NCBI GenBank assembly: GCA_907164885.2
Contig: OU015501.1
Span: 20,548,631-20,612,630, forward strand
Length of the DNA stretch: 64,000 nucleotides
Direction of reading: 5' to 3'
Source of the DNA: Dolomedes plantarius
Lineage: Eukaryota; Arthropoda; Arachnida; Araneae; Dolomedidae
Shown: piece by piece, positions 1-10,957 of the stretch
Layout of the letters: each line of letters opens with the position of its first letter
How positions within the stretch are numbered: the stretch's first letter is position 1
The notes under the pieces: generated by a model
Told to the model about the DNA's origin: nothing
Database searches by the model: none
The model's input: only the letters and a program-made list of their open reading frames with translations
Made by a program: the position numbers and the translations under genes

Positions 1-836
1 TTTTACCCGACTTTATTGTAAAGGAATCATGAGAATGTACTCGATCATTTCTGGGAATCCTATGTGTGTCAGTATAAGCTAAAATTGTGAAATTGTTACA
101 TCAAAGAGAGCGTTAAAAATGCTATGAAAGCCATTTATAATTACAGCAACCAAGTATGATGACATCATATTTGTACCCCCATGCATTAAAGTATTAAACT
201 ATCATTTTAAGTTCTAATACTGGAGATTCATGAAATTGAGTACAGACGTATGCACTGAAACAACTAATTTTTTCGAAAGACACGTGGTAAATAAATTTGC
301 GAAAGAGAATACTTAAGATTTATTTAAGACACACAATGAGGAATGTCCGTTATTTATATAGCACTCTCGCGTTTGAAAAAAATGGAGCTAAGACATTAAA
401 AAGGTTATAAAAGTCTTTAAACGAGCCAACTTTATCCAATAAAATATGAGTTTTGACATTTTTATTGGAAATGCTCGAGAAAAATTGTCTGTCAGTAACA
501 AAGACACGAAAAGAATCTAACACTTATGTTAATAAAGTTGGACGTACATACACATTCATCATTTTGAGGTATTTACTCACCATTAATTACGAAATAACGT
601 CTGTTTAAGAAGTTTTAAATCTTCTATAAATTTACGGAGGCTGTTAACATCATAATTGCATGTACTAAGCCTCAACTGTTCACTCGAATTATCATCATTT
701 TTCTGTTGTCGTTCGAAAAGTCTAGTCACATTTTCGTGCTAACATTTTTGTTGCGTGCAATAATAACGGTTGCGTGATACTTCGCTTTAGTGAATATTTC
801 ATAAATCGAGATTTGTTTTAAACTTCTAAATTGCGA

Positions 837-862
837 AGAAAGATGCCTTTACGCATCTTTCT
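837..862. repeat. short perfect hairpin
   Basis: Ten-base arms AGAAAGATGC and GCATCTTTCT flank a 6-base loop. No further structure or known element surrounds it, so chance is possible in AT-rich DNA. Confidence 0.6.
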
Positions 863-1803
863 AAATTTATAAGAAATGCGATTTCGAAAGCTAATTCGGA
901 AAGGAAGTCAGCTTGATTTATGTGCAAGGCGGAATAATCTCTTGCTGTCATATTTGCACAGTTACCCAGTTGTTTTTGTAAAGTCATTTGTATTTTTATA
1001 ATTATGACCTATTTAGAATAATTTTATTTAAATTTCAAAAAATATGATAGCATTTTCCGCTAAATTACTGCCTGTTATGTTAAATGGAATTACCCAAAGC
1101 AAATTTATCTGAATGCCACTTTATTTTACGGTTTGAAAACACGCATTAATAATGCGGTGCATAAGTACAACCCCTGAATGGTATATTTTAGTCTTAAACA
1201 TAATATTAAATGGCAATAAAGACTATTGAATTTCCAGATTTATACCATGTAACTGTATTAATGCTTTCTAACGTTGTTATGTAGCCCGTTTACTGTAGAA
1301 TTTCATACCACCTACAGCTTTGTAGATTATGTTTTATAGATAATTTTGTATCCCATTTCATTTCTACTTATATAGACCATTTTGAAATTTGTTTTTAGTT
1401 TCAAGGGACATTTTGTAATCTCGTTTTAAATTTAAGTAAGACAATTCAGAATTAATTATTTATCCTTTCCTGATTTGTCTCTTTCACATAAAATTTAATA
1501 GAACATGTTTCCTGTTCAAAGATTTTGCAAAATGAGTATTTATTTTAGAAGAATGAATGTATGGAAATGTGATGTTTGGATTTCTGAGAGAGAATTGAAA
1601 TACTATAACAACATGCCGTAACGACCGTCTACCTTCTGCCACTAGGAAAATTACACTGACTTTCAGTTGTGGTTTGTGATAACTGCTTTGATTATCGTTG
1701 TAATACCGTCTTTGTCTTTCTCACATTTCAAATGCGACTGCTCGGTAACACTCTCTTTTAGCTCGTACTTTTAGTAGAAATACCGGTAGTTATTTGTATC
1801 ATG

Positions 1804-1830
1804 TATATATATATATATATATATATATAT
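1804..1830. repeat. (TA)n microsatellite
   Basis: Uninterrupted alternating TA run. Confidence 0.95.
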
Positions 1831-2212
1831 GTCTTCTCTAATACAGTTTTTTAGTGTTATTCAAGTGCTAGAAGCTGGAAGAAATCTAGACAAATTGAAG
1901 TTTGTGTTGTCTCAGAAGTGTTACAATTTTCCTTACTTTAGTTGAATAACCCTTTACATTACAATAAATATAATGCCGTAAATTGCTTTCAGTAATCTTG
2001 AAAAACAAATAAACCTCATAACGATATACCATTATTCTTATGATTTCACATTTTAATCATGTGAAGTCACATCTTTGGCTTTTTGAGCAACTGTTCTGCA
2101 TTTTATATAAATTATTTTAAGTCTATTTTATGTTTTAACACTTAAAAATGGGTGAAAAGTAATACATTGAGTTATGTAATATAAGTTAATGAGGAATGTA
2201 CAATCTTGTTCA

Positions 2213-2260
2213 TTGATATTTCTACTAGAATTTTCAGATTGATATTTCTACTAGATTTTT
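2213..2260. repeat. 25-bp direct tandem duplication
   Basis: The unit beginning attgatatttctactaga occurs at 2213 and again at 2238, with one small length difference after it. It lies just left of a Tc1-like relic. Confidence 0.7.
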
Positions 2261-2409
2261 GAAGAAGGAGTTTTTTAATTAACCTGAAACTCGGTAAACG
2301 GGTAGTCTATTACTGCGCAAATGCAAATGATTAAAATTTCAGCTGAATATGCTTGCAGTTTTGATGCGCGCGCACCACGATTTGAAATGCGACTCAGAGG
2401 ATATAAAAG

Positions 2410-2452
2410 AATGTTTGAGATTTGCTCCTCAAAAAAGCAAATCTCAAACATT
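2410..2452. repeat. 17-bp perfect hairpin
   Basis: Arms at 2410-2426 and 2436-2452 are exact reverse complements around a 9-base loop. It lies in the leader of the Tc1-like relic, upstream of the former transposase start. The tidy arms contrast with the decayed surroundings, suggesting a local template-switch event after insertion. Confidence 0.8.
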
Positions 2453-2495
2453 GTGAAGGAAAAATAGATTGGTGGTGTTCTATTGGAATGTAAAC

Positions 2496-3480
2496 ATGCC
2501 TCGTCGCAAAACGATACATCATTATGAACATTTGATAGAATTTAAGAAGGGAAAAATAATATTGGGCTCAGAAGAGATGTTTTGTCGTATCGTAATACTG
2601 CCGCCCGCGGTGAGCGAAAAGGTGGATAAACTATGCCTAATATGAGTCAATGTGAACAAGAAAGTTCTTCGCATCGCTTTGAGGGATTTGGAGCACAAAT
2701 AGCTATTTCAGAAGGGTAAGATAGGCGCTTTCCACTTGACTCAGTGACGAATCATACACCGACACCCGCAAGGTTAACAAAACGATGCAGGATGCTGACA
2801 CATGCCAGCATGGTTCGCCAACTATTGCTGCAAAGAGGCCTCGTAGGTGAGCGTCCATTACTGCAACTTACTTTGACCCTATACCATAGGCTTCAATGGT
2901 GCTAAAAGTGAAGAAACTGGAACGCTAAATTGAGTGAATAATTTGTTCTGATGAGTCTAGTTTCAATCTCGTGAACCATGACTACCAAATCCTCGTTCGC
3001 TGATACAGTGGGGAGCGGCCTCTGAAAGAGTGCATTGTGGTGCAGAGTCATTTTGGTCCTATTCCTAGCGTCTTGGTTTGGGGTGCTATTTCATTTCATT
3101 CCTTCTCTCGCCTTATATGGATCGCAGTTACTATGAGCAACCAGTGGTACACAAGAGAGGTCTTTGAACCAGAAGCCCTAAACCTCTTACAGACTGTTGC
3201 TTCTTTCAACTGGATCGAGCCCCATGTCACCCGAATTGTACAACGTTTCTTCTGTAATTAACACTATCATTTCTTCCCTGGCCTGCTTGGTAGTCCGATT
3301 TGTCCCTCATAGGACTCGTGTAGGATATGATTGCTGAAAAACTGGCCTTGTGTCCACACCTGTAGTCCCAACTAAAGAATGTGGATGCCTGTTGAATCTG
3401 CGTGGAAAGACATTTCACAGATAGTTATCCCGAATCTTGGTTGCTCAATTTCTCGCTGTATGCAAGCATTAAAACTGCTA
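2496..3480 (+). pseudogene. Tc1-like transposase relic
   Basis: Remnant of a DDE transposase that would cut and paste its own element. ATGCCTCGTCG at 2496 matches the start of the transposase at 39516. The middle is frameshifted. From 3037 a readable stretch gives VWGAISFHS, the beta-strand region before the second catalytic Asp, then PHVTRIVQRFF (just after where QDN should be). From 3379 VESAWKDISQ and SISRCMQAL match the C-terminal region of this family. The first catalytic Asp and the SPDLSPIE block are not intact in one frame. It is not functional. Confidence 0.75.
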
Positions 3481-3600
3481 AAGGTAGACGTCCAAAATAC
3501 TGATTTTAAGCACATTCCTTTTGATTTCGAAATCTGTAATTCAATCGTTTATACATTGTACCACGTGTCATCGGCCAAATCTATTTCATTGCTCTAACTG

Positions 3601-5658
3601 AAGTTTATGATGGCGTAATTAATTTCAGTGAACAGCAGTGTAAATTTAATATTAAAAATAATAGAAATTAATATTCCCTTTTAATGATAAAATTGAATTT
3701 TACTGTACTGTGTGACACCCTTCCCTACCAATTGTTTACAGTTAACATACTGCTGTTACGAAAGTTTAAATTTTCCAGTTCAAACTTTTGAATTCAAACA
3801 ATCACGGTTCAATTGTTTCCAACTTTCTCATGTTTCAGGCGTGATTGTGATGACACTGCTTGAATGACGATAATTTTTCCTTATTGGTACATTTTAAAAA
3901 TATTCTTTACTAATGGCATACTTGCCTTTGACTGATTATAATCGACTGATCCTTATAAAGTCAGTTTAAAAAATTCTCTATCCTATGCAAATAAGGTAAG
4001 ATAACTCTAACGTCGGAGCAAACCTTTTTAATTCATTGTCATTAATTTTCTACTCCTACTTCTTTTACTCAACAGAATTTTGTTAATTATTCTTTGATCA
4101 TAAATCAAATTCGTTTATAAGCACTTGAAACTAGTAGTATGTACGTTATTGTGGAATTAGTAACAATTTTAGAATGAATTAAAGGGTTACATGACTAATA
4201 AAATGTTAGATGTAAAGCTAGTTTTCTCAACTAATTCATTAAAAGATTAAATGATTTTTTAACGTCAGTTATTTACTGTTGCTAAAATTGTAATTAACTT
4301 AAAAAAAGTAACTTTAATATCTTAAAATTGTCAATAATATAACAGAGAGGGCCACATGCCTAGTATATAAAATTTTCGTGTTTTTCATGACTAATCTAAC
4401 GTAATCTAACATATAACCCTCATTACTGTTGCATGTGCTTAACCAGGCTGATAAGTTTCTATTATATTAAGTAATTTTGTCTACATTTTTATACATGCTT
4501 ATATTTTATCTTTCAAGCAGGGTAAAAATTGTCTCTTTTAATGTATATAATATGACAGGTGATGTCATATATACATTAGTCATTGAGTCCCTGACTTTAC
4601 TACAGAAATTTTTTTCACAGGTACACATTTATACATGCATAAATGCTAACATTAACAGAACCTACTGGTGTATGATTTGTAGTAACTGATATGTTTTTTG
4701 GTTCCGGAAAAGGCTATATTGATTTCATATTATCCTAATCTTTCGGCTTAGCTGCCGAGAGTGTTGTCTAAAATTTCTGTTTTTTACCTTTAATATATAG
4801 CTCTACTTGTACTGAGTTCAAAATAATCAATTAACATTCCCTTAACACTTCTTAAAGTGATTTGATGACTCCTGAAGTTTACTATACCTACACCATACAT
4901 ATATGGCAAAAATGGAATTACTAACACTGTTTATATACACTCCAAAGTAAGTAATTTTGGATCTAGTCAGGGATGGATGAAAATTATGTATATCATGACT
5001 AATTCACAGATGTATAATAAAATAATTAAGGCTTTGAAAGGTGGAATAAAAACATTGTTACTTTCACTTTTGAATTCGGCGACACATTCTCATACCTTAA
5101 TTAGTTAAAATCCCTCACTTTTCAAAACTCTCATTTTTCCCCCCTCTCGATTTGTATTTTAAGTCTCTCAAATCAAATGTTATTGCAAGTAGTAATGTGT
5201 GTCCTTAACAGCGAATCGAAAGAATCAAATGTACTTATTATCAGTACCTTCACTTTCTGTGTAAAGTTCATTTGATATCTAATCTTCAAACTCATTAATA
5301 TCATATCTTACTCCTTAAACTATCTCAAAAAGCAATTAAAAAAATTTTTATTTTCATGAAATTTTCAAGCTTGATGATTTTATGTCAAATAGTTTCAAAA
5401 TGATAAAGTACGTGAAACACTTTGTATGAAGCAACAAAAAATTTTTGCGGTCTCGTATATTATGAGAATATTAATTTTCTTAAGAAAATTAAATTACCTT
5501 AAAAATTGGTTTTATAACGATTATAATCTGTTATATTATAGTTCTGGATGAGATGTAATATTTTATTTGTTAAAGCGTTAAAATGTCAGAAAGGGGACTT
5601 CATGACTTTGAGGTTAAATCACTTTCCAAATACTACTATCTCATCACCGTGTAGGTTA
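3601..5658. other. AT-rich intergenic sequence
   Basis: No gene or element recognised. Small open frames here (for example around 4477-4689) have no family resemblance and lie in low-complexity AT-rich DNA. Confidence 0.55.
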
Positions 5659-6282
5659 TCTATATATATAAAACAGTTCTGTAACTGACTGACTCGCTGA
5701 CTGATATACAACGCACAGACCAAGCCGCTGGACCTAAAGGCCTGAAATTTGCATGGCATTCTCTTTATAATGTAGGGGTGCGGTAAGAAAGATTTTGAAA
5801 ATTCTTCTTAGATTTTTTGAAATTAAATTTTTTTAGCTGTTTTGATTAACTTTTTTAAGTTGCATTAAAATAATAATTTGAGGGTTATAAAATTTATATA
5901 ACGAGAAAGATCATAAAAATTCCTTTTAAAACGAAATCTTTTTCGAATCTCTTACCCTGATTTTCTGATTTTTGGTGAATTTTCAGATTAAATTTAAATT
6001 TCATTTATTAAAGGCTGATCACGTGATTTCTTTTTCTGGTACTTTAAATAATTTATCGTCACGTCCATAACAATGAACTAGACAAAAAAATATTTTTTCC
6101 CTTGCTAATGCGGCAGACGATGGACATTATCAAAAAAATATTAACATACAGTAAAGATATGTTCCTCAAACTGTAGCATATTAACTTACTATATTCTTTT
6201 AGTATGTCCTATTAGATTTAATTTGAATATCTTTCTTCTACATATTTTGTCCATAAAAACTATCTATTACGATGTTTTGTAT

Positions 6283-6428
6283 AAATATATATATATATTT
6301 TTTTACATCAATTGTATACATTGATCGTCGTATTTATCTATATTATATATATATATATAGATTATATATATATATATATAATATATATATCTATATATAT
6401 ATATATATATATATATCTATATATATTT
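6283..6428. repeat. TA-rich microsatellite within the Helitron
   Basis: Interrupted TA runs at a position where the other Helitron copies also carry TA-rich sequence. Probably part of the ancestral Helitron. Confidence 0.85.
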
Positions 6429-6479
6429 TATTTGTTTTTGTGCATTAATTGCATACATTGACCGTTGTATTTAGTTTAA

Positions 6480-9137
6480 CACTAGAAACCGCGGAACTTT
6501 CGATATACCCTAGAACCGCGGAGCGGGTCATTTTGACCCAAGATTGTAAACTTTTAAAATATGCACAAGCGCTTAATTTATTTAACTAAACATTTTATTT
6601 TTTTAAATAATAATCAATATTCTCAGAAGTTACATTAAATAATTTATATAAATCAAAAGAAATTAACTTAATTTTTACAAACTTGTATTATTTTAAACCT
6701 TTAGTCTTGAGTATAATAACATGTCTCTCTAAAAAATATGACATAAATTTCCTAATTTTCAATGACAACAGAGTATCTCTTTTTAATATGTTAGACATAA
6801 TTTAAAAAATTAAAAATTAAAAATTTTATCAGTTACTTAAAATTTTATCAGTACTTAGTTGTATAGATATAAAAATCCAATTATTGTATGCATTTTGTAC
6901 AAAACTGATTATAAGTTTTGTACATTTTCCACAGTATGGGTGCTTTACATTTGAACGATATCTAGAGTTTTACTTTCACATTCGAAATGTGCAACGGACC
7001 GTTACGCTTAATTTTTGGTTGTCCGTCGTTTTCCATTGGTTGCTTCACATGTCTTTTTGCCACCTTTTATGTCGGAAGAGAACAAACTTTTCTCAACCAA
7101 GTGTTGAATGAATTGCCGTCTACTAATAGATTTTCCAGTTACAGCTGTATATAAAACCAGGCATTGATTGCAGCAAGGTCCAAATATTACAAAAAACCTG
7201 CACCGGCCACCTACGTGAAGCAGACGGACTGTAAATTTCCCTTGCATTTGTTCAATCACGCCACACCGTATTTAGTTGCGTTTGTAGGAAAGCGAGTGTA
7301 TCAGGTAGTTTTTTAGGTTATCTGGAATTTCTACGTTTGGATGGAGACTACTTAGCAACAAAACGTTTTATCTTTTTACCTTGAAAACAGTTAGACTCAT
7401 GTCTTTATGGGTTAGTACGTAGTCGAATACAATGGGATTTTACATTTTTAAGAGACTAGTATTTCTCTTCATGAGCATTTTACAGTTCTTACAAGGCTAA
7501 TGTTTTGGATTTTCAATGCCTCTGCAAGCTTCAGTGTCGTGAAATAGTGTTCGTAGTGACATTTCTACCTTTGTTCTCATACGGCCTTATTAGTAAACAG
7601 CACTACAAGTTCAGAAAGAGAAACATTGGATGGACTTTGGTTATCTTTTCCAACATACGGGAATCCATTTATCAGATATTTTGAGTCAAATCTGCAGCCA
7701 ACCAGAACTTGATTCCATATTTTATCTGGTTGTTTGCATGTATGGATAACCTACATCTAGCTTTTTGTAGGAAATAACTATTATTCTAGAGTACATTAGG
7801 ACCTGGGTATAGTAGTCATCAATTTTCCCTGAACGATTCCAGATATCCGAAATAAGGGCAAATTGTCTGTCTCTAGACGCTTGTTGATCTTGTTTATTTT
7901 ATGTAGAAGCGTAAAAATCCCATTATTTCATGAAATTGGTCTCTTGACATTGTATTTTGGAAAAATGGTAGTCCTCAGTTCTTTGAACACAAGCTATCCA
8001 GGTTCAAGTCCTTTTTGCACAATATATACCGCGTGCATATAAAATTTATATAAAAGCATCTATTTCTTCTAATGTTATATTCCATTCTACTTCCTGAATC
8101 TGCGATGAGCTTCATCTTCAGTACATTTCTTTATATGTTTCAATATCCATTCATCTATAAAAAGTCTCGTTACTGAAGGACTGTTGTCGAAAACATTGCG
8201 TTTAGCATGTGGTGTTGGGCCACCAACTTCTTTCAAAATATTGCACTTGATTTTGATGAAATATTGCACTTCCTCTATCGTTTGTTCCTAATTGAGCGAC
8301 ATTCCAAATTGTCCCATCTTTGCCATCTTCATTATTTCAACTTTGAATGTTACTGTTGATTTCTTTTTCAAATTTCTTTGCATGTGTGTATCTTTTCTTG
8401 GAATGTTTGATTTTTATTTTTTGTCAGATAAATTATCATCAGTACTGCTATGAGAACTACCAGGATTGTTAGAGCATTGCAGAGTCATCTTCACTTTAAT
8501 TTTCTTCATCCGAATCCAAATTTTATTCATTAGCAGGCAGGTATTCATCCTCACTACTCAAAATCGAATCTTGAGAAACCTTCTTTTTCGAACCTTCTGA
8601 ATCCTTTTCAGATAATTGTTTTAAATATTCTAAAGCTTCCTGAACAGCAACATACGGCGTCTTGACATAGTTTTTTATACATATATAATTACAGACTAAA
8701 AACAACTTCAAAAAGTCTTCTAAATATTCGCAGTAATTTTTCACTGCATTCGAACGTCCAGTTCGTGTTTCAAACCTAATATAATGACCTGACTGAAAAA
8801 CCTTCACTATTCCCCCTTCTGGTACAGTCCATTTAGGAATTTCTAGGGTGGTGGTAGAAGTATTTTACAGTTACAGTTCGAAAAATTGCATCTGTTTTTT
8901 CGTTATTCGCATTAACATTTATTACGGGTCAAATTGACCCGCTCCGCGGTTCTAGGTATACGTGTTAATAATCGGAAAAAATATTTATGTTACGAAATTT
9001 TAAATTGGTAAATTATTGTTTCACCTTAAAATATTAAAAGTCATTAAAAGGAATTTGTTTTTTTCAATCGATACTTTTCGCGTGGTGATAAATTAAACAT
9101 CGTTTGGGTCAAATTGACCCGCTCCGCGGTTCTAGTG
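6480..9137 (-). mobile_element. degraded piggyBac-type transposon
   Basis: Flanked on both sides by TTAA (6476-6479 and 9138-9141), the invariant piggyBac target. Ends begin CACTAGAA, with the palindromic block GGGTCAAATTGACCC plus CGCGGAGC. The terminal motif is repeated slightly inside each end (about 6508-6533 on the left, 8927-8955 on the right), giving paired terminal and subterminal sites. It sits inside the Helitron tail: related tails at 25060 and 42730 are continuous where this element interrupts. Confidence 0.9.
7008..8830 (-). pseudogene. piggyBac transposase relic
   Basis: Minus-strand remnant of a piggyBac DDE transposase. Order along the minus strand: an N-terminal segment (8807-8523) with acidic and Ser-rich residues towards its end; a segment at 8269-8087; a central catalytic-domain stretch near 7740-7560 that reads, with frame changes, like the KYGIKFW...DL region where a catalytic Asp sits; a block near 7330 resembling the VLLSSLHP region; and a C-terminal stretch (7259-7008) with CNQCLVLYTAVTGKSISRR, the end of the domain where relatives have the ...Y....RREF helix. 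Numerous stops and shifts; no function is expected. The family call rests on the TTAA flanks, terminal repeats and these segments together. Confidence 0.78.
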
Positions 9138-9175
9138 TTAAATGTCTCCGTAGCGAAGTGCGGGTGTTCAGCTAG

Positions 9176-9679
9176 TTTTTTTATATAATAACGAATTTAA
9201 ATTTAGAGACATGATTTCAATTCTTGCCCCAATTCAGGTGGTCTTGACAAACGTATCATTAAGAAATAAAAACAATTTTCCCTTTTGTTTTTAATGTTTT
9301 CAATATGAAAACATTAAAATCACCGATGCACATTTTCAAACTACCGATGCACATTTTCTGAAGATAGATTCCTTTGTCTCCACAAAAGTTGAAGAGTTTT
9401 CGAGGTTGATCTTTCAATAATTTGTCAGTTCATCCAAGCATTGCATGGCTGAGAAACTGCGATGAAAGATGGACAACATCATACTTTGTTTTTTGAGCAT
9501 TCATAAAAATCGATCGGTAACGGTGTGGGGAATTTTCCCGTCTTCCTGTATTTCATGTTCCTTTGGGTGTTAGCCCGCACAGCATATCTCTTAAATATGT
9601 TTTGTATCTTCACGGGGGTTAAAAACTATCCAAATACTTCGCCCAAATAATTAGAAGAAGCATTGCTGAAAGAGTTTAA
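9176..9679. other. AT-rich spacer
   Basis: Sequence between the Helitron and the TTAA element. Nothing recognised. Confidence 0.5.
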
Positions 9680-10953
9680 GGGGTTTTGGACACATTTCAA
9701 ATTTTCTTTTTATTTCTTGAGTTAAAATTTTGAATTTTTTTGTGATGATTAACCATATAATTTGTAAACAAAATCACATATAAAACTTCTCATAAAGTTA
9801 AAAAAAATTTTAAGTTTAAATTTTTTGTAAATGTGGGGTAATTTAAAATCGTTATAACTCCAAATATTATTTGTCGAATTTCAAAATTTTTTCATTTAAT
9901 TGAACAGGTTGTGACGTAGGTAGTAATAACGACAAGCATTTCGCTCCAATTACTTTACTACGCCACCTTAAACAACTACAACTACAACTACAAAAAGCAA
10001 ATATATACAGCGAGTTAGAATTTACATGTTAGAGATGTCAGGACGGCTCGGGTTCACAGTCCAACTCTGGCCTACAGACGGCCTCTCGGACAGAGAGCTC
10101 CGTCTCTCTCACGCTCAAAAACAGCTCTCTCCGTCTCTCAAAAACAGATCTTCTCTCCGGAGTATTGGAGGGTCTTCTTTTTATACGTCGGCGAATTCAA
10201 AGCGTTCTCCGGCGTTTTAAGTGCGCGTAAGTGTCAAAGTTTATGGGGATTCCACATGTCGCTATAGTGTCAAAATCCTGGAGAGCCCTCGAACCACTCA
10301 GGTATTTATTACTGTATAACGTCAGAATCGCGTATTACACCAAATTTATGGCCTCTATCCGAGAGTTTATGAGACCGCTACAGTTTAAACATTTCGCCGA
10401 TAGATGACAAGTTCATGTGAGGGGTAGGAACGAGCAACACAGACTTATATAATTACAAGTTCGTGGAGTAATGGAGGACAACGTCACAAGGTAAATCGAA
10501 GTTTTAATTTGATTCAGCGTTTTAAAAAATATTAATTTTGAAAAAAATTAAAAATATTTAGAGAAAAAATTAAATAAAAATTGATGTAACTTATTTTGAA
10601 AAATCATATTTTCAAAATTAAGTATTTTTTTTCAAATTTGCTGAATCAAAATTAAAGTAAAATAATTGAAAAAGACATGTTACAAGTTTGAACCTTCTAT
10701 CTTTAACGGTTCTTGAATTATAACAATTTAAAGACGAGAAATGGTGAAAAAAACCTATCATGCAGAAAACGTATTTACAGGTTTAAACAAAGATTGGCTG
10801 CTATTAGAATGTTGCAAACAGAAAATTAAAATCTCCTGTTCAAATTAAGATAGAACATGATTTACATGTTGGTTTAAGGGGAAAAATACACATAATTTTT
10901 TAATGCAGCATAACTTTTTCGAAAATTTGAAGAATTTTGTGTCCTGGACCCCC
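9680..10953. mobile_element. TTAA-flanked non-autonomous element with solo LTR
   Basis: TTAA at 9676-9679 and 10954-10957 bound the element. Inverted termini: left GGGGTTTTGGACACA then TTCAAATTTTC; right (reverse strand) GGGGGTCCAGGACACAAAATTC then TTCAAATTTTC. No transposase visible. The right terminus resembles the right terminus of the large element ending at 58394. Without the LTR at 9910-10488 it would be about 0.7 kb. Confidence 0.72.
9910..10488. mobile_element. solo LTR, probably Ty3/Gypsy
   Basis: A 579-bp block starting TGTGACG and ending CGTCACA (short inverted LTR ends), flanked by the 4-bp direct repeat AGGT (9906-9909 and 10489-10492). It is distinctly more GC-rich than its surroundings and contains a TATA-like TTTTTATAC and repeated CTCTCTCCG/AAAACAG motifs. 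No internal domain is attached, so it looks like the product of LTR-LTR recombination. Confidence 0.72.
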
Positions 10954-10957
10954 TTAA

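Larger units (their letters stand above)
1..2212. other. AT-rich intergenic sequence
   Basis: No coding region, RNA gene or recognisable mobile element seen on either strand. It holds only a short perfect hairpin (837-862) and an AT microsatellite (1804-1830). Confidence 0.6.
2310..3600 (+). mobile_element. degraded Tc1-like transposon
   Basis: An old Tc1/mariner-superfamily DNA transposon. The leader resembles that of the better-preserved element at 39283-40704 (the shared 'gcaaatgattaaaatttcagc' type stretch), followed by a start-like ATGCCTCGTCG at 2496, as in that element. Terminal inverted repeats and TA target duplications are not clearly visible, so both ends are approximate. Confidence 0.75.
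5659..9175 (+). mobile_element. non-autonomous Helitron (with piggyBac insert)
   Basis: Helitron hallmarks: 5' TC followed by TATATATATAAAACAG, preceded by A at 5658; 3' end ...TTCAGCTAG followed by T at 9176, so insertion in an AT dinucleotide without target duplication. A short GC-rich hairpin-prone motif (CCGTAGCGAAGTGCGG) lies just inside the 3' end. The 5' head with repeated ACTGACTGACT and the block around CAATTGTATACATTGATCG recur at 20174-20997, 23622-25098 and 40924-42768. No Rep or helicase sequence is present. The length is inflated by the piggyBac at 6480-9137. Confidence 0.88.
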
